Below are positions 1 to 11,375 of a stretch of DNA of 64,000 nt, one piece after another. The stretch's first letter is position 1, and every line of letters begins with the position of its first letter. The notes below the pieces were generated by a model, which worked only from the letters and a program-made list of their open reading frames with translations, was not told the DNA's origin and ran no database searches. The position numbers were made by a program, and so were the translations under genes. This DNA is from Onchocerca lupi (lineage: Eukaryota; Nematoda; Chromadorea; Rhabditida; Onchocercidae), in assembly GCA_028564675.1 (NCBI GenBank), contig JAOVVO010000086.1, forward strand, positions 1 through 64,000. Direction: 5' to 3'.

Positions 1-126
<126 letters not shown>

Positions 127-598
127 GCAAAACAATAATAACAATGACAACAACAATTACAAGAACAATGATAGTGACAATAAGAATGACAGCAAAAATA
201 ATGAAAACAACAACAATAAAGATAAATAATGATAGCAACAATGATAGCAATGACAGCAACAATTACTACAACAACAACAACAACAATGATAATAATAATA
301 ATGATAAAAACGACAGAATATAATAAAACGACAATAGAAATAATTATATTAACAACGACAATAATGACAGCAATAGGAAAATAAAAAACAAAAACAACAA
401 TAAGAACAAAAATAAGAATAAAAATAGCAACAAGAATAAGAACAATAATGGCAACAATTACAACAACAACAACAACAACAGTAATAAGGACAAGAACAAA
501 AATAAGAACACAATGATAACCAATCTCAATAATAATAATAACAACGATAATAATAATAATAACAACGATAATAATAATAATAATAATAACGACAATTC
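127..598. repeat. degenerate AAC/AAT/GAC trinucleotide array
   Basis: A long A-rich stretch built from AAC, AAT, GAC, AGC and AAG triplets, with purer (CAA)n islands near 265-285 and 463-480 and (AAT)n islands near 530-590. On the + strand T is almost absent except in AAT triplets, so the stretch is strongly strand-asymmetric. It looks like a decayed extension of the left-edge microsatellite. I see no gene in it. Confidence 0.9.
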
Positions 599-2542
599 GT
601 AATAACCAACTACTGTTGTCAAGAATTAAAATTGAATGAAAGAAGATTACGGCAATTCGTAATGATTGGCAAACGAATCAATAATTGATGTATATATTTT
701 GGTTGAAGAAGTGCTTTATCGATTACATATGTCATTGAGATAAGAAGAAATTAATGACAGCTAAAATTTAAAAAAAAAAAAAAAAATATTGAAAAAGTTG
801 TAAAAATTAAAAGGAAGAAAAAAAAAACATGTTGCTATGTTCAATAAAATGTTGTTATTTGGCATTTTAAAATTGAAAATATCTTCTCTGAAAAAATTAA
901 AACGAACATGTACGATATTAAATTAACTTTTTATGCGTGAATTATTTTGCATAAAATTTTGTTTACGAATTATTATTTTTATTTGAGAAATATTTTTAAT
1001 TATAATAGAAAAAAAAGTTGAAAAATCATTGAATTAAAATTTTAATTCAGTTCAATCTTATTAGCTTGATGAAAATCAAATGACGAATTTTTTAGAAAAA
1101 AAAAAAAAATCAAAAGTTTGCAATAATTTGTGACGATGATCTATGATGCTTAATTTACCACAAATTACGAGTTTTTTTTCTTTTTTTTTTCTTAATTTTT
1201 AATCTTTTAAACTGTAAATTTTACTTACAACAGGTTATCGCAAGTTACATATATTATAGCGATAATCCTATTCTATCTGGATATTTGCTTGTTTGTCCGG
1301 GATATCTCGATGAATTCTATTTTATAAGTTTAATCAATCAATATGACATGATCTATGCATCATAACTACATAAATATTTTTTGAAGCAGCGAAATGTTGG
1401 ATGAAATTTTTGCTATTATGGCGATCAATTTTGTCAAATTAAAAGAATGTGACGTATATGAGGGAGCGAAGAAATTAAATGGATCAAGAAGTCTCAGTAT
1501 ATAGTACCTGGAATAAGTTAGTTTTTATAAATAATCAATAATCAATTTACAAATATCCACAACTAATCAATTTTCGACAAATTGCTAAAATTTGCATTAA
1601 AAAAAAAAAAAATTCGACGTAGAAATTCCGCTCATATTCTTATCATATTTCAATAATTTATTAAAATTCAATATCAATAACTGCAAACAATAAACAAATA
1701 ACAATGGCGAATTTTTTTCAAAATTAATTCATTTATTTTAATTAATTGCATCTTAACATTGATATTTATCAACGTTATCAGTAAATTCAAAGGATTGTAG
1801 CAGAAGAAAGAAGCATAATGTATCTATCGTGTACTTTTTAAAATTCCATTTTTGGATAATTCAATATTCTAGCATAATTTTCTACTTTACCTCTTTTTCC
1901 GGATAATCTTACATTCGGCATAAATTCTTTTTCACTTATTCCAGATAATTCTATATTTAGTATAATCTCTTATCTATTCTGATTAATTCAATTTTTAGTC
2001 TCAGAAAGTTATCAAATATATAAAATATGGAAATGTTGTTGTTTGTTTGTTGTTATTTCATTTGGTATTCTTGGGATAATTTATTTTCTGGAGGAAATTT
2101 GTGAGGGTTTTTTTTTATCGTTTGATCATGGAGTTTATGTTAAGAATTTTGAATATGATTTCTAATTTCATTAAATGAAAGATTTAAGCATTTTAAATAT
2201 TATTTCAATTAAGATAATCGAATATCTTTAATGAAAATGGAATATAGTCGAAACTTTTCTTTATCACTTTAACAGATACTATGATATCACTGGGCTTCAG
2301 ATTAGGATTTCATTCGGAATTCAGCTAGAAAATAAATCATCCCAAGGATTCGAGAATACCATCATAAGCGATCGATTTTTTAAGCAGTCACTTTTTTATT
2401 GGCCTCATTAATCGTTTGTTGGAGTTGTGAAAAAGAAGAATTACAAAAAGTTTTAAATTAATTGCTGAATAATTATTACAAATATTTTCCAGTTCATTGC
2501 TGTCAATGAAATTCGGAAATTTCGGCTCATTTGCTTAACATT

Positions 2543-2818
2543 TTATGCTATATCGATAATATACTATGACCTTTCTCTTGTGAAAACATCCACTGTGACC
2601 TTTCTGACATTTTGATTTTTATAGAAATGATCAGAGAAATGTCATACATGTGTTCAAATAATTGAAAATTTTAAAAACATTCATGCTATACTGGTAATAT
2701 AATGTGACATTTCTCAGTGAAAACATACACTGTGACCTTTCTGACATTTTCATCTCGATGAAAATAATAGAAAAATGTTGTGATCAAATCATTAAAAATT
2801 TCAAAAAACTTTATCTAA
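2543..2818. repeat. 138-bp imperfect tandem duplication
   Basis: Two copies with period 138 (2543-2680 and 2681-2818). Both begin with TATGCTAT-like sequence, run through AATATA..TGTGAC..TTTCT, and share GTGACCTTTCTGACATTTT, followed by a purine-rich tail. Similarity is high but broken by substitutions and small indels, so it is an old local duplication. Confidence 0.8.
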
Positions 2819-4761
2819 TTCGGCAATAAACATTATCACCTAACATGGTGGCAAATATTATCATCTCATTTGATAGTAAACACTTAAAAACAAGGTAATG
2901 CTAAAATATTATTCATTATTTAAAGCAAAGCATAGGTTAATTAATCGATACGGTAATTTACTTTAAAGAACTTTATCGATCTAACCATATCAGTGATAAC
3001 CACCAAAAATCGAAATCAATTTTTCCCCTAATATAGCTTTCAAATACGTTTGTTTATTTATTATACATCCCATTGTTTATAGAACTGACATTGTTTGTTT
3101 GAGCAAATGAAAATAGATGAATGTGTTGATATGAAAATAGCTCACACAAAGGTCAAAGGAAGAGTAGTAGAGGAAAATTGAACAAAAGAGTGAAAATTGT
3201 CAAATAAAACAAAGGAAACAAAGCTTGATTGAATTTGAAAGAAAGAAATCAAAAAATAATGTAAAAGGAATTCACGGCAAGCTTACCGTATCCCTCGATT
3301 GGATGTGATAATAATTGTTGTTGACAACAATGATTTTAAGAAGCAAATGGATTGAATCAAGAAATTTCATCATTCATTTAGCATTCTGGTTGATATTGTT
3401 ATGATTGTGTTTACGGGGAATTAATTTAATGTGCTGATTTGGAATTATTCAAATCAAATAGCTTGAAATATTAGGAATAATTTAATGGTTAAGAAATAGC
3501 TAAGTAGTGTGTGAAAATTGAAATTTCAACCAAAATCATAATGATAAAACACTTTTAACAATTATGTTATAAAATTAAGATGAAGCATGCAATTATTAAG
3601 TTAAGGATTATCTTCAGTTATATTAGTTGCAGTAAAAATTTAATTTCTTCAATTCGTTTTATATGCTTAATTCTAGAGAATTTTTGCATGTTAGACAATT
3701 TGATTATGATTTCCTAATATACTAGCTTATTTAATGATAGAGAAAATATTGGAATTTCATAAATTACACGATTACTTCATGTAAAAAGTTGATCCAGAAT
3801 AGTTCGTAGATTTTTCGGCTAGTATTTCCGGAAAAGAAGTGATATTTTTGGTGGAAATTATTACGGCAATATATCCGGTAAATAATCTGATATTCTGATC
3901 GGGAATTATTCAAATAGAAATAGCAGAATTCGTGAATTTCAAGATTCTCATAAGAATTACACATGTTATCTACATATTTTTTTTTTTTCAATTATGTAAC
4001 AAAACGATTATTCAAGCCTCACTTAACAATATGATATGATAGATAATCATTATCTTATCGATACTAAAAATAATGATAACATTTGCGTATGTTACGCGAT
4101 TTATCTTTTATTTTTTACCTCGATTGTATCATTTTCAATATTCTTTTAATTTTGAGCATATTCTTTTCAATATTTTTATCAGTTATAACCCTATCTTTTC
4201 CATACTTTTATCATTTTGAACATAGTCTTTTCAGTATTCTTGTCTCTTCGATTGTATTTTTCCAGTTTTTTTTACTGTTTTTAACGTATCTTTTTTCACT
4301 ATTTTTATCATTTCGGGTTTTCAGCATCATCATATTATTGTGATCTTATCTTTGGATTATATTTGGGATATATATGAGTTTTTCTTAGAAATTGTTATTC
4401 TTACATTCAGTTCCTTTTTTTTTTTTTTTTTTTTTTGTTGCAATCATTTGGCTATCTCATTCCTTTGAGAACTAAGAAAAGATCGGAAATGTTGCAAGAA
4501 GATTGATTTGTAATAGTGATGATAGAGAAGATGAAAATAGTTTATTATTCGATTTACCTGAGTATTCCTTTTTCATGATTGTTTAACATAATTGGCATGT
4601 TTACTCAAAATTCTGAAAGTGATCACTTTTCAGTCCATTTATTTTGTGAAAATTTCGAATATTTTCTTTTTCTTTTAGCTCTCTCACTATTTAATTTAAC
4701 ATTGTATCTTTATTCAAACTTATAAGAATTTTAGCTAGATATTTTTGCTTACTGATACCAA

Positions 4762-4833
4762 ACTTTTCCAGAAATCGTATATCTTGACCATTAGCAAGAA
4801 GAAAGATCAGGATATACGCTTTCTGGAAAAACT
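4762..4833. repeat. ~28-bp inverted repeat (stem-loop)
   Basis: The left arm at about 4762-4789 contains TTTTCCAGAAATCGTATATC. The right arm at about 4805-4833 contains GATATACGCTTTCTGGAAAA. The arms pair over about 28 bases with a few mismatches, around a ~15-base loop. It could be the remnant of a foldback/MITE element or a structured RNA; nothing here identifies it further. Confidence 0.75.
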
Positions 4834-5263
4834 TGACAAGTCAGATTTTATCAAAATTTCTTGTCAAAAAAAATTGGTTTGAAGGGAATGAATCGGATAA
4901 TTTTTTTTTAAATGTTTATTTATTACATTAAACATCTTAATAATGTATGAAATAGAATTTGAAATATCAGGTCATTTGGGATTTTTGTGGCTTCGATGAT
5001 TTTTTCTTGTTAATGTTAAAATTTATTGATAACGGCATGGAGAAAGACATACTAAAAATATTTCATTAATTAATTAACTCTTGAAGAAATTTTTAATTTT
5101 TTTTACGACAATACAAGATATAACATCATTGTACGACATCATGTGACGTATTCTTGGGTCCACATTTTTCGAATAATTTTTTGATTTGAAAACAGGAACT
5201 ATCGAGAAATACCGCATTTATATTTAATAAAAAAACGGAATCAATAAAAATTTGTCATCAAAT

Positions 5264-8200
5264 ATGGACAGTAGTTTAGTATGGTCTGATATCTATGGCA
5301 ATGCAAATATCGATTATCAGAAATTGTTGAAAATATTGGAGAATGAGCATAAATCAGTCATACTAACTTCTGAAAATCAGATTCAGGTCAAGATTATTCA
5401 TTATTAAAATTAATGAATTAATGATTAGTCTCTAACTAAAAATGTAAATGTTCTTTTGTTCAAAATCTTAAATCTCCGGAAGTTCTTAAACACGGCCTTA
5501 TCTATATGAAAACACGCGCCAATTCGAATGCAACGTTGTTTGAAAATTTCAAATCAATCGGTGAAAAACTTGAAACGTTGTGTGAAGATGAACAACGAAC
5601 ATTTAAATTTTTATTTACATAGATGATATTATAGCTTTACATTGTTATATCCAATTTTTAGATTATAAATGATGTCAAGAATTTCATATTTAAGATATCA
5701 GATGAAGCATTTATTCGACGTTTTCTGATGCTCGGAACTACAGAATATAGATATTATGCTTCAGAAAAGGAATTAACAATGCATGCAGCTAATAAATTGT
5801 GTAAGATTATCGAAAAAGGTTATGCTTGCATATAACTTTCGCGTAGTTTTTTTTTTTTTTTTAAATTAAAAATGCTGACTAAAATCTTTTTCCTATTTTT
5901 TAAATTTTTAAATTTCCTTTCTTAGCATTTTACGAAAACAAAAAAGGATTCTTGTTTTCAATTAGTTAAACTGATAATATAATACTCCAGTAAGTTAACT
6001 ATCTAAATTCAGCGGATTGATCTGCATGCTATAATACTTCAGTAGATTGATTTGCTTAATATAATACTTCAATGGGCTGATCTGCTTAATTTAATACTTA
6101 AGTGGTTTAACTTGCTTATTGTAATATACTTCAACGGGTTGACTTCTTTAAAAATAATACTTCATTGGGTTGACTTGCTTAATATAATACGTGTGCGGGT
6201 TGACTTGCTTTATAGATTCATGAAGAATTATAATTGTAAATGTTGTATATCTTTTTCCATCAGACATTTTCTTGATATTCAATTACATATTATTAGAAAA
6301 TGATAATTTTTTTTCTATTATAGGAAGCGGATTGCTTATATTACAGGAATTGATTAAAATTTCGTCAATTGATCGTGCTTTTAAGCAGAATCCAACAATT
6401 TTCGCTTTGGCACTTTGTGCACGTTATCAGGTAATATTTATTGAACATTCATTAGATATATTTTCATTTCTTATTCAGAATTATATTTATATTTATTAAA
6501 TAGTAATTCAGTTTTATGATAATTTTCAAATAATTTGCATTGAGGTACGCGATTTGACGAGCAAAGTTGCAGTACCATCAGAAGTTGATGAAAATGAGAA
6601 AAATATCATGAAAAGATGCAAAAATATTTCATATCATACTATCAAGAGAAATTCCATCAAGAGAAAGGCAGAATATAGGCAATTATCTCAATCTATGAAT
6701 ACTGAATATCAGAAAGCACTTCAACAACTTGCTTTCTATGCTGTTTCAAAGGTTTATTTTTATAATCAACTGATTAATGGGTCAATTGATTAATTTCTGT
6801 AATCAACTGATAAACTTCTGCTTGACATTTATATTAATTCGCAATTCGTAAATATTGAAATTTGGAAATATCTTCTTTTAGATATGTCGAAATTCATTGC
6901 ATCTTTTCATGTTTATTAAGTATTGCAAACTAATATCTGGTGAGACAGGTGTGAAAGTAGACAGTAAAGGTTGGGGAAGAGCTTTACGGGTCACAATTTC
7001 AAATTGGTAAGTTTCAAAATTCATTTTATCGATTTTCTTTTTTTTTTTCAGAAAATTTTGTAAGGACATATTAATTTTATTAAACTTGTGACAAATTACA
7101 AATATATGACAAGCTACTGAATTTTGAAAAATAGATTTTGAGTTTAGATATTTGGATGAGTTAATAATGATGTCAAATTCGTTTCAAATTTCTCGTTATT
7201 TTTCAAATTTCTCGTTATTCTGGTTTAGGTATCTCAATCAAAATCCCGAGCATTTGGTAATGCAAGTCACGAAATTTCGTAATTTTGAAGGATATAATCA
7301 TCGAGATCTATTTCGACTTTGTCATATTCATCCAAATTTAGGATTACATATTGATCACAATTATTGGAAATATCAAAAGGAATACGATGCTATATTTAAA
7401 TTTGTTGTAGAAGGTATAAAAAATAAAGAATTAATTAATTCATTCTTTTCATTTAATAACTGGCAATTAATTATTTATGCAAATATTATTTAAGACAATA
7501 TGAATTTGCGCAAACGTAAAGAAACATTGATTGAATCGAAGATGAAACAATGCAAATTGGATGATGAAAAGGCTAAAACTGAACAACAAAGCATCGAAAT
7601 GGAAAAGGAAATAGAAGAAATAACAGAATTGACTTTGACAAAAGGAAATGAAGCAATTTTGCTTGAAAAAATGGAAAGTAAAGAAGCGCCGAATGTAGAA
7701 ACATCGAAAATTTTACAATTTCTAAAGGATTTTCAACAGTTGCAAATGTTAACAGTAAATGATATTGATAAAGCAGTTGAACTTATCAATGAGCATGGTA
7801 AGACTTTAATGTCGATTTGATATCTGTGAAATCAAATCAACTTTAAAAAGTTTCAGTTCAGTAGTTTCCTCATAATTTTAATTGAAATATGCATTCAAAG
7901 TATTAGCTGATCTATAAGTATTTAGTTCTGAAAAAGTTTTTTACCACTTCATTGCGATGCTATAATTCCTTACAAATTTTGTTTTGTTCCTAAATATTAT
8001 ATCAGATTTTATATATGAACAATTTCCTAAGTATTATTTCAGATTTTGTATATGAGCATATTCCAAAAATTCTACTTAACAGCAAAGATGTGTGGAAATC
8101 CCTTCTTACAAGAATGCCATTGAAAATGATGATGAAGAAATTAAGTAAAATGACAATTGTTGATCTTTTGGGGTCAAAAGAACATCATTGGTATGTTTGT

Positions 8201-10591
8201 ACAAATTAACAAGAAGCACTTAGTTGATTTAGTGCATAGTTTTTTAGGGAAAGTAATTTATCTCTTCTGAGAAAAATCATCAGAACAACTGTTCGATTAT
8301 TAAAGAAAACAGTTGTTTATTGAAATATTATTCATTTTTTTTTTTTTTTTTTTTACAGCATTTGCAATCAAATTGTTGTGGATAAATTAATGGATGAGAA
8401 AATTTTGAAAGAAATGCATATTCATCCAATCGATATACTTTTAATTTATGCAACTTATTCTGCTGGGAATGGTTATGATGAAGAAGGAGAAATAAAATGG
8501 AATCCAAGTAAAGATATTGTAAATGCTCTCGAGAAAGCATTTTACTCATCAATTCAATATATTGTACCTACCAACAAACGATATTGTTTATTTTTCAATA
8601 TATCGGGTATTTGATTTTAGTTCTGTTTAAATATTTGTCGAATTTAATTCTTCCTTTTTTTTTTTTATTTATCATGAATTTTTATTATCGTTCGTGATTT
8701 TTTTTTAATTGTTAGAAAAAATTTTGATTTAAAATTCATTTATTACTAAGTAGTAATTGAATTTTAGATCGAATGGATAATTTTCCAATACCGAATAGCA
8801 TGTTATCGTGCAGCCAAGTTGCAGCAGCTTTTGCAATCATTTTTATTCACACGGAATCACGTGTATGTTACGTCACGTTTTTTTCTGATATATATTCTAA
8901 TTAACTGAAATTCGATTTTGATTTCTATTCTAACGTACTCAGATTGATCTCGTAGTTTTTATCGAAGTATTTTAAGTGCCTTAACAATATGCAACTTTTA
9001 GCAATTAAGTAATTTTTTAAAGATGATGACCCCGAAATTTAAAAAATTTTGCTTATAAAATGATAATTATGCTCTAAGAGATATCAATTTCATATTGGAA
9101 TATGTACTTTTTTTTTTTTAATTTTAAGGTAATAACAGCGGAATTTTCGGATTATTTGGTACGTTTTAAATTGAATTGTGGAATGAATTTGAATGATATT
9201 CTTGAATCAATGAGACAAATTACCATAACCATGCCAAATTATGCTCTACCGATGATTTGGGCTGAACAAGAAAAATTACCATTCGATGTTTTCATTGTTT
9301 TTACAAACAATGAAATTCCTTATGATTCGGTAAGTTTTTTTTGTCACTTTCAGTTTCATTTTAAAAAATTTCGCTTATGATGTTATTTATATATTATTAA
9401 TGCGAATTTTGCTAATGCGAAATTGTTATTTGATAATAAGATTTAAAGATCAATATCAATATAACAAAATCACTATGACAAGATATTATCAATATTTATA
9501 TATCAAGAAAAAATATCATGTCGATTAAGTAAAGTTAGGATTTCTTGAATTTTGCAGGATTAAATTTTCATTAAGTTTTCGTAAATTTAACGAATACTTA
9601 CCTTACTACTACTACTACTACCGATCAATATTTTCATTTTTAAAAAAGAAGAATTTGAATGTATGCTATGTTGTTGCATGTTAAACGATTTAAAATTCTA
9701 TCATTAGTTACTCACAAAAAAAATATATATATATATATATGTCATTCAGTTATTAAAAACTGTGTTAGATAAATTCTAAGGATTTATGTCATTTTGTAAG
9801 ATATTTGGGATGAGTATGATTCTGGAAATTGTATTCTGATTGTATCGAAGATTATTAGCTTGTTCAAAAATATGAGGATTATGAAGCTGCTGTTCGATGA
9901 GCATGGTTTTACATATTTTAATATAAAAAATGAGAAATGAAAATTATCATTTCTCATTTTTCAAATTATATATTAATTATTCGAGAAAATTCTCCAAAAT
10001 ACAGCTAAAGGTTATGAAAGGATTCTATCATGTCTTTGACAATATTATTCAAGTATAATTGAAATCAGCATATATAAAGAAATGAAAACATTTGAAAGAC
10101 AAAAAATGTCTGTAAAATCAGAATCATGGCACATTTTTCTCAATTAAATGATAGAAGCTTCAAATATCGGAAATTGAAAAATCTAGAAATGATATTCGAT
10201 GCAAGAGTGGAACTACTTCTTCAAAATCGGATTCGGATCAATCATTTTTTGTTTCATATTTAATCAATTTCAAGATATTCCACATTGTGCATATTTACGA
10301 TTGTGAATTTAAATTGAAAATATCAGATCCTTATTAATTTTTTCTTATTTGCTTTTTTTTTTTAAATTTATATTTTAATAGTTTCTTCTTTAGGGGCATC
10401 CAATTGTAGCACTTCAAAAATATTGCGATGCGATGAATATTCCAGATGCAAAATTGATCGTAATAAATATGATTGAAACGAAAGTTAGCATAGCCGATCC
10501 GAATAATCCGAATATATTGGACATTTGTGGATTAGATTCTTTCGTACCTGATCTTATCAGAGAATTTGTCTCGGGTACACTACTGAATTGA
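5264..10591 (+). CDS. rop-1: Ro60 / TROVE-domain RNA-binding protein (rop-1 orthologue)
   Basis: This is the 60-kDa Ro ribonucleoprotein, a ring-shaped RNA-binding protein that holds Y RNAs and misfolded small RNAs. I read twelve exons with GT..AG introns and consistent phases: 5264-5386, 5662-5818, 6324-6430, 6545-6751, 6882-7006, 7229-7413, 7495-7797, 8043-8190, 8359-8606, 8768-8862, 9129-9329, 10394-10591, giving about 698 aa. TROVE-family landmarks in order: RRFLMLGTTEYRYYAS, FALALCARYQ, GWGRALR..ISNWY, VTKFRNFEGYNHRDLFRLCH, SKDVWKSLLTRMP, KMHIHP-like HIHPIDILLIY, then a C-terminal vWA-like part (SQVAAAFAI, ALPMIWAE, DVFIVFTNNE, ILDICGLDS). It is longer than human Ro60 (538 aa) because of a basic insert in exon 4 (about residues 140-185) and a charged, coiled-coil-like insert in exon 7. 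Oddities: the MIDAS residues of the vWA part are substituted (N532, R536, N603, N626). Intron 1 carries a dispersed repeat and intron 2 a minisatellite. Family assignment is very secure; exon edges are hand-read. Confidence 0.95.
5480..5630 (+). mobile_element. dispersed repeat copy A, inside rop-1 intron 1
   Basis: This segment shares several blocks with two segments at 19.8-20.2 kb: an ACACGCGCC / ACACGTGCC block, GAATGCAACGTTG, AATTTCAAATCAATCGGTGAA, ACTTGAAAC, AACGAACATTTA, and a terminal TTTTTATTTACATAGAT. The same order and orientation in three places marks an interspersed element. The run ending in TTTATTTATATAGATT resembles the 3' ends of RTE-like or other non-autonomous elements in animals, but the class is inference. 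Confidence 0.75.
5970..6212 (+). repeat. ~30-bp minisatellite in rop-1 intron 2
   Basis: About six imperfect units of the form TAATACTTCANTGGGTTGA followed by CTTGCTTAATA. The ~30-bp period, a multiple of three, keeps one frame open and produces a repetitive pseudo-peptide (ILQWADLLN, ILKWFNLLI, ILHWVDLLN). The array lies wholly between rop-1 exons 2 and 3, so it is intronic. Confidence 0.85.
7989..8062 (+). repeat. 37-bp tandem duplication across the rop-1 exon 8 acceptor
   Basis: Copy 1 (7989-8025) and copy 2 (8026-8062) both read CCTAA.TATTAT.TCAGATTTT followed by .TATATGA.CA. The true 3' splice site is in copy 2 (exon starts at 8043). Splicing at the AG of copy 1 would open a frame that stops after about 17 codons, so only the distal acceptor gives the Ro60 sequence. 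Confidence 0.85.
9926..9961. repeat. perfect 15-bp inverted repeat in rop-1 intron 11
   Basis: The arm AAAAATGAGAAATGA (9926-9940) and its exact reverse complement (9947-9961) flank a 6-base loop. It lies in the 1.06-kb intron before the last coding exon. No transposon ends are visible around it. Confidence 0.85.
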
Positions 10592-11375
10592 TTCAAATGT
10601 ATGTCAATTATCAAAAGCTTCCCAAATTTCATTTTCCTTCCATTTTTCCTTTTTTTTTTTCATTTTTCTCAAATTTTTTATACTTTTACATATTCTTTCT
10701 CATTGCTATATAATGGAAATTACGTTTTATGCATTATTCGTTTATCGAAATTTTATTTTTATCTTTTAAAATATAAATTTTCGATGTTTTATTGCTAAAG
10801 CTTTATATCCATTGTAGGATATATTCAAATTTCGTTGTTTCGATCTTTTAATGCAAATATTATTATGATAACAATATTAAAATAACGCGATCGAAAATCG
10901 ATTATATACATATCACTGTAATTAACAAAAACAATCCGGAGTCTAATTAACAAACAGTAATTAATAATTTACTCGGTCTCTTTTTTTTTCTCTTTACAAA
11001 TTAGCAAGAATTTATAATTTTTGAAATTAATTTGGAACATTTTGCATATTTTCTTGTCCATCTGGTGCTTAAGGACCGAGAAAACTTCTTTCCTTGAAAA
11101 AAAAAAAAAGGAAAAAAAAAATTTGATATACCCTGAAAATGACTACGAAATTACAAAATAATAAAACATAAATGGATTCCTATTTGAAGAGAAGTAACAT
11201 AGAAATTCTTGATAGCAATTAAAATTTTAAAGAAAAATTGAGGGAAAAATTATTTTAGCCAGCTACATATTATTAAGTTCTATGAATCATAATCATTAAG
11301 TTTTACGAATCTTTTTTCGAATAATCCTTCTCTTCTTTGTTACATTTGTTATTAAATATACAATTTCATACAGTA
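10592..11375. other. convergent spacer between rop-1 and kal-1
   Basis: Both genes end here, tail to tail, so this stretch should hold two 3' UTRs and their poly(A) sites. An AATAAA is present on the + strand near 11160, and its complement on the minus side near 10754. The rest is AT-rich with homopolymer runs; I see no gene. Confidence 0.6.

Larger units (their letters stand above)
599..5263. other. AT-rich spacer upstream of rop-1, no gene seen
   Basis: No reading frame here has family-like content; the few short open frames (for example near 3764-3991 minus and 4083-4343 plus) are low-complexity Phe/Leu/Ile strings. It holds three ~45-bp imperfect repeats at 1855-1995, a 138-bp duplication at 2543-2818, pyrimidine-rich degenerate repeats at 4120-4340, and a long stem-loop at 4762-4833. 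The rop-1 promoter should lie in its right part, but I cannot place a TATA box. A weak possible trans-splice acceptor (AAACAG, cut after 5195) lies 68 bases before the start codon. Confidence 0.6.

Noticed and set aside
3140..3170. AAAGGTCAAAGGA as a nuclear-receptor element
   Set aside because: A single half-site match in a long spacer; no second full site or conservation evidence.
4762..4833. Calling the stem-loop a Y RNA gene because rop-1 is next door
   Set aside because: Ro60 genes are not known to be linked to their Y RNAs, and I see no Pol III boxes or terminator that would support it; kept only as an inverted repeat.
6052..6303. 83-codon open frame with repeated ILQWADLLN-like peptides
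   Set aside because: It is produced by the 30-bp intron minisatellite between rop-1 exons 2 and 3; the Ro60 sequence joins cleanly across it.
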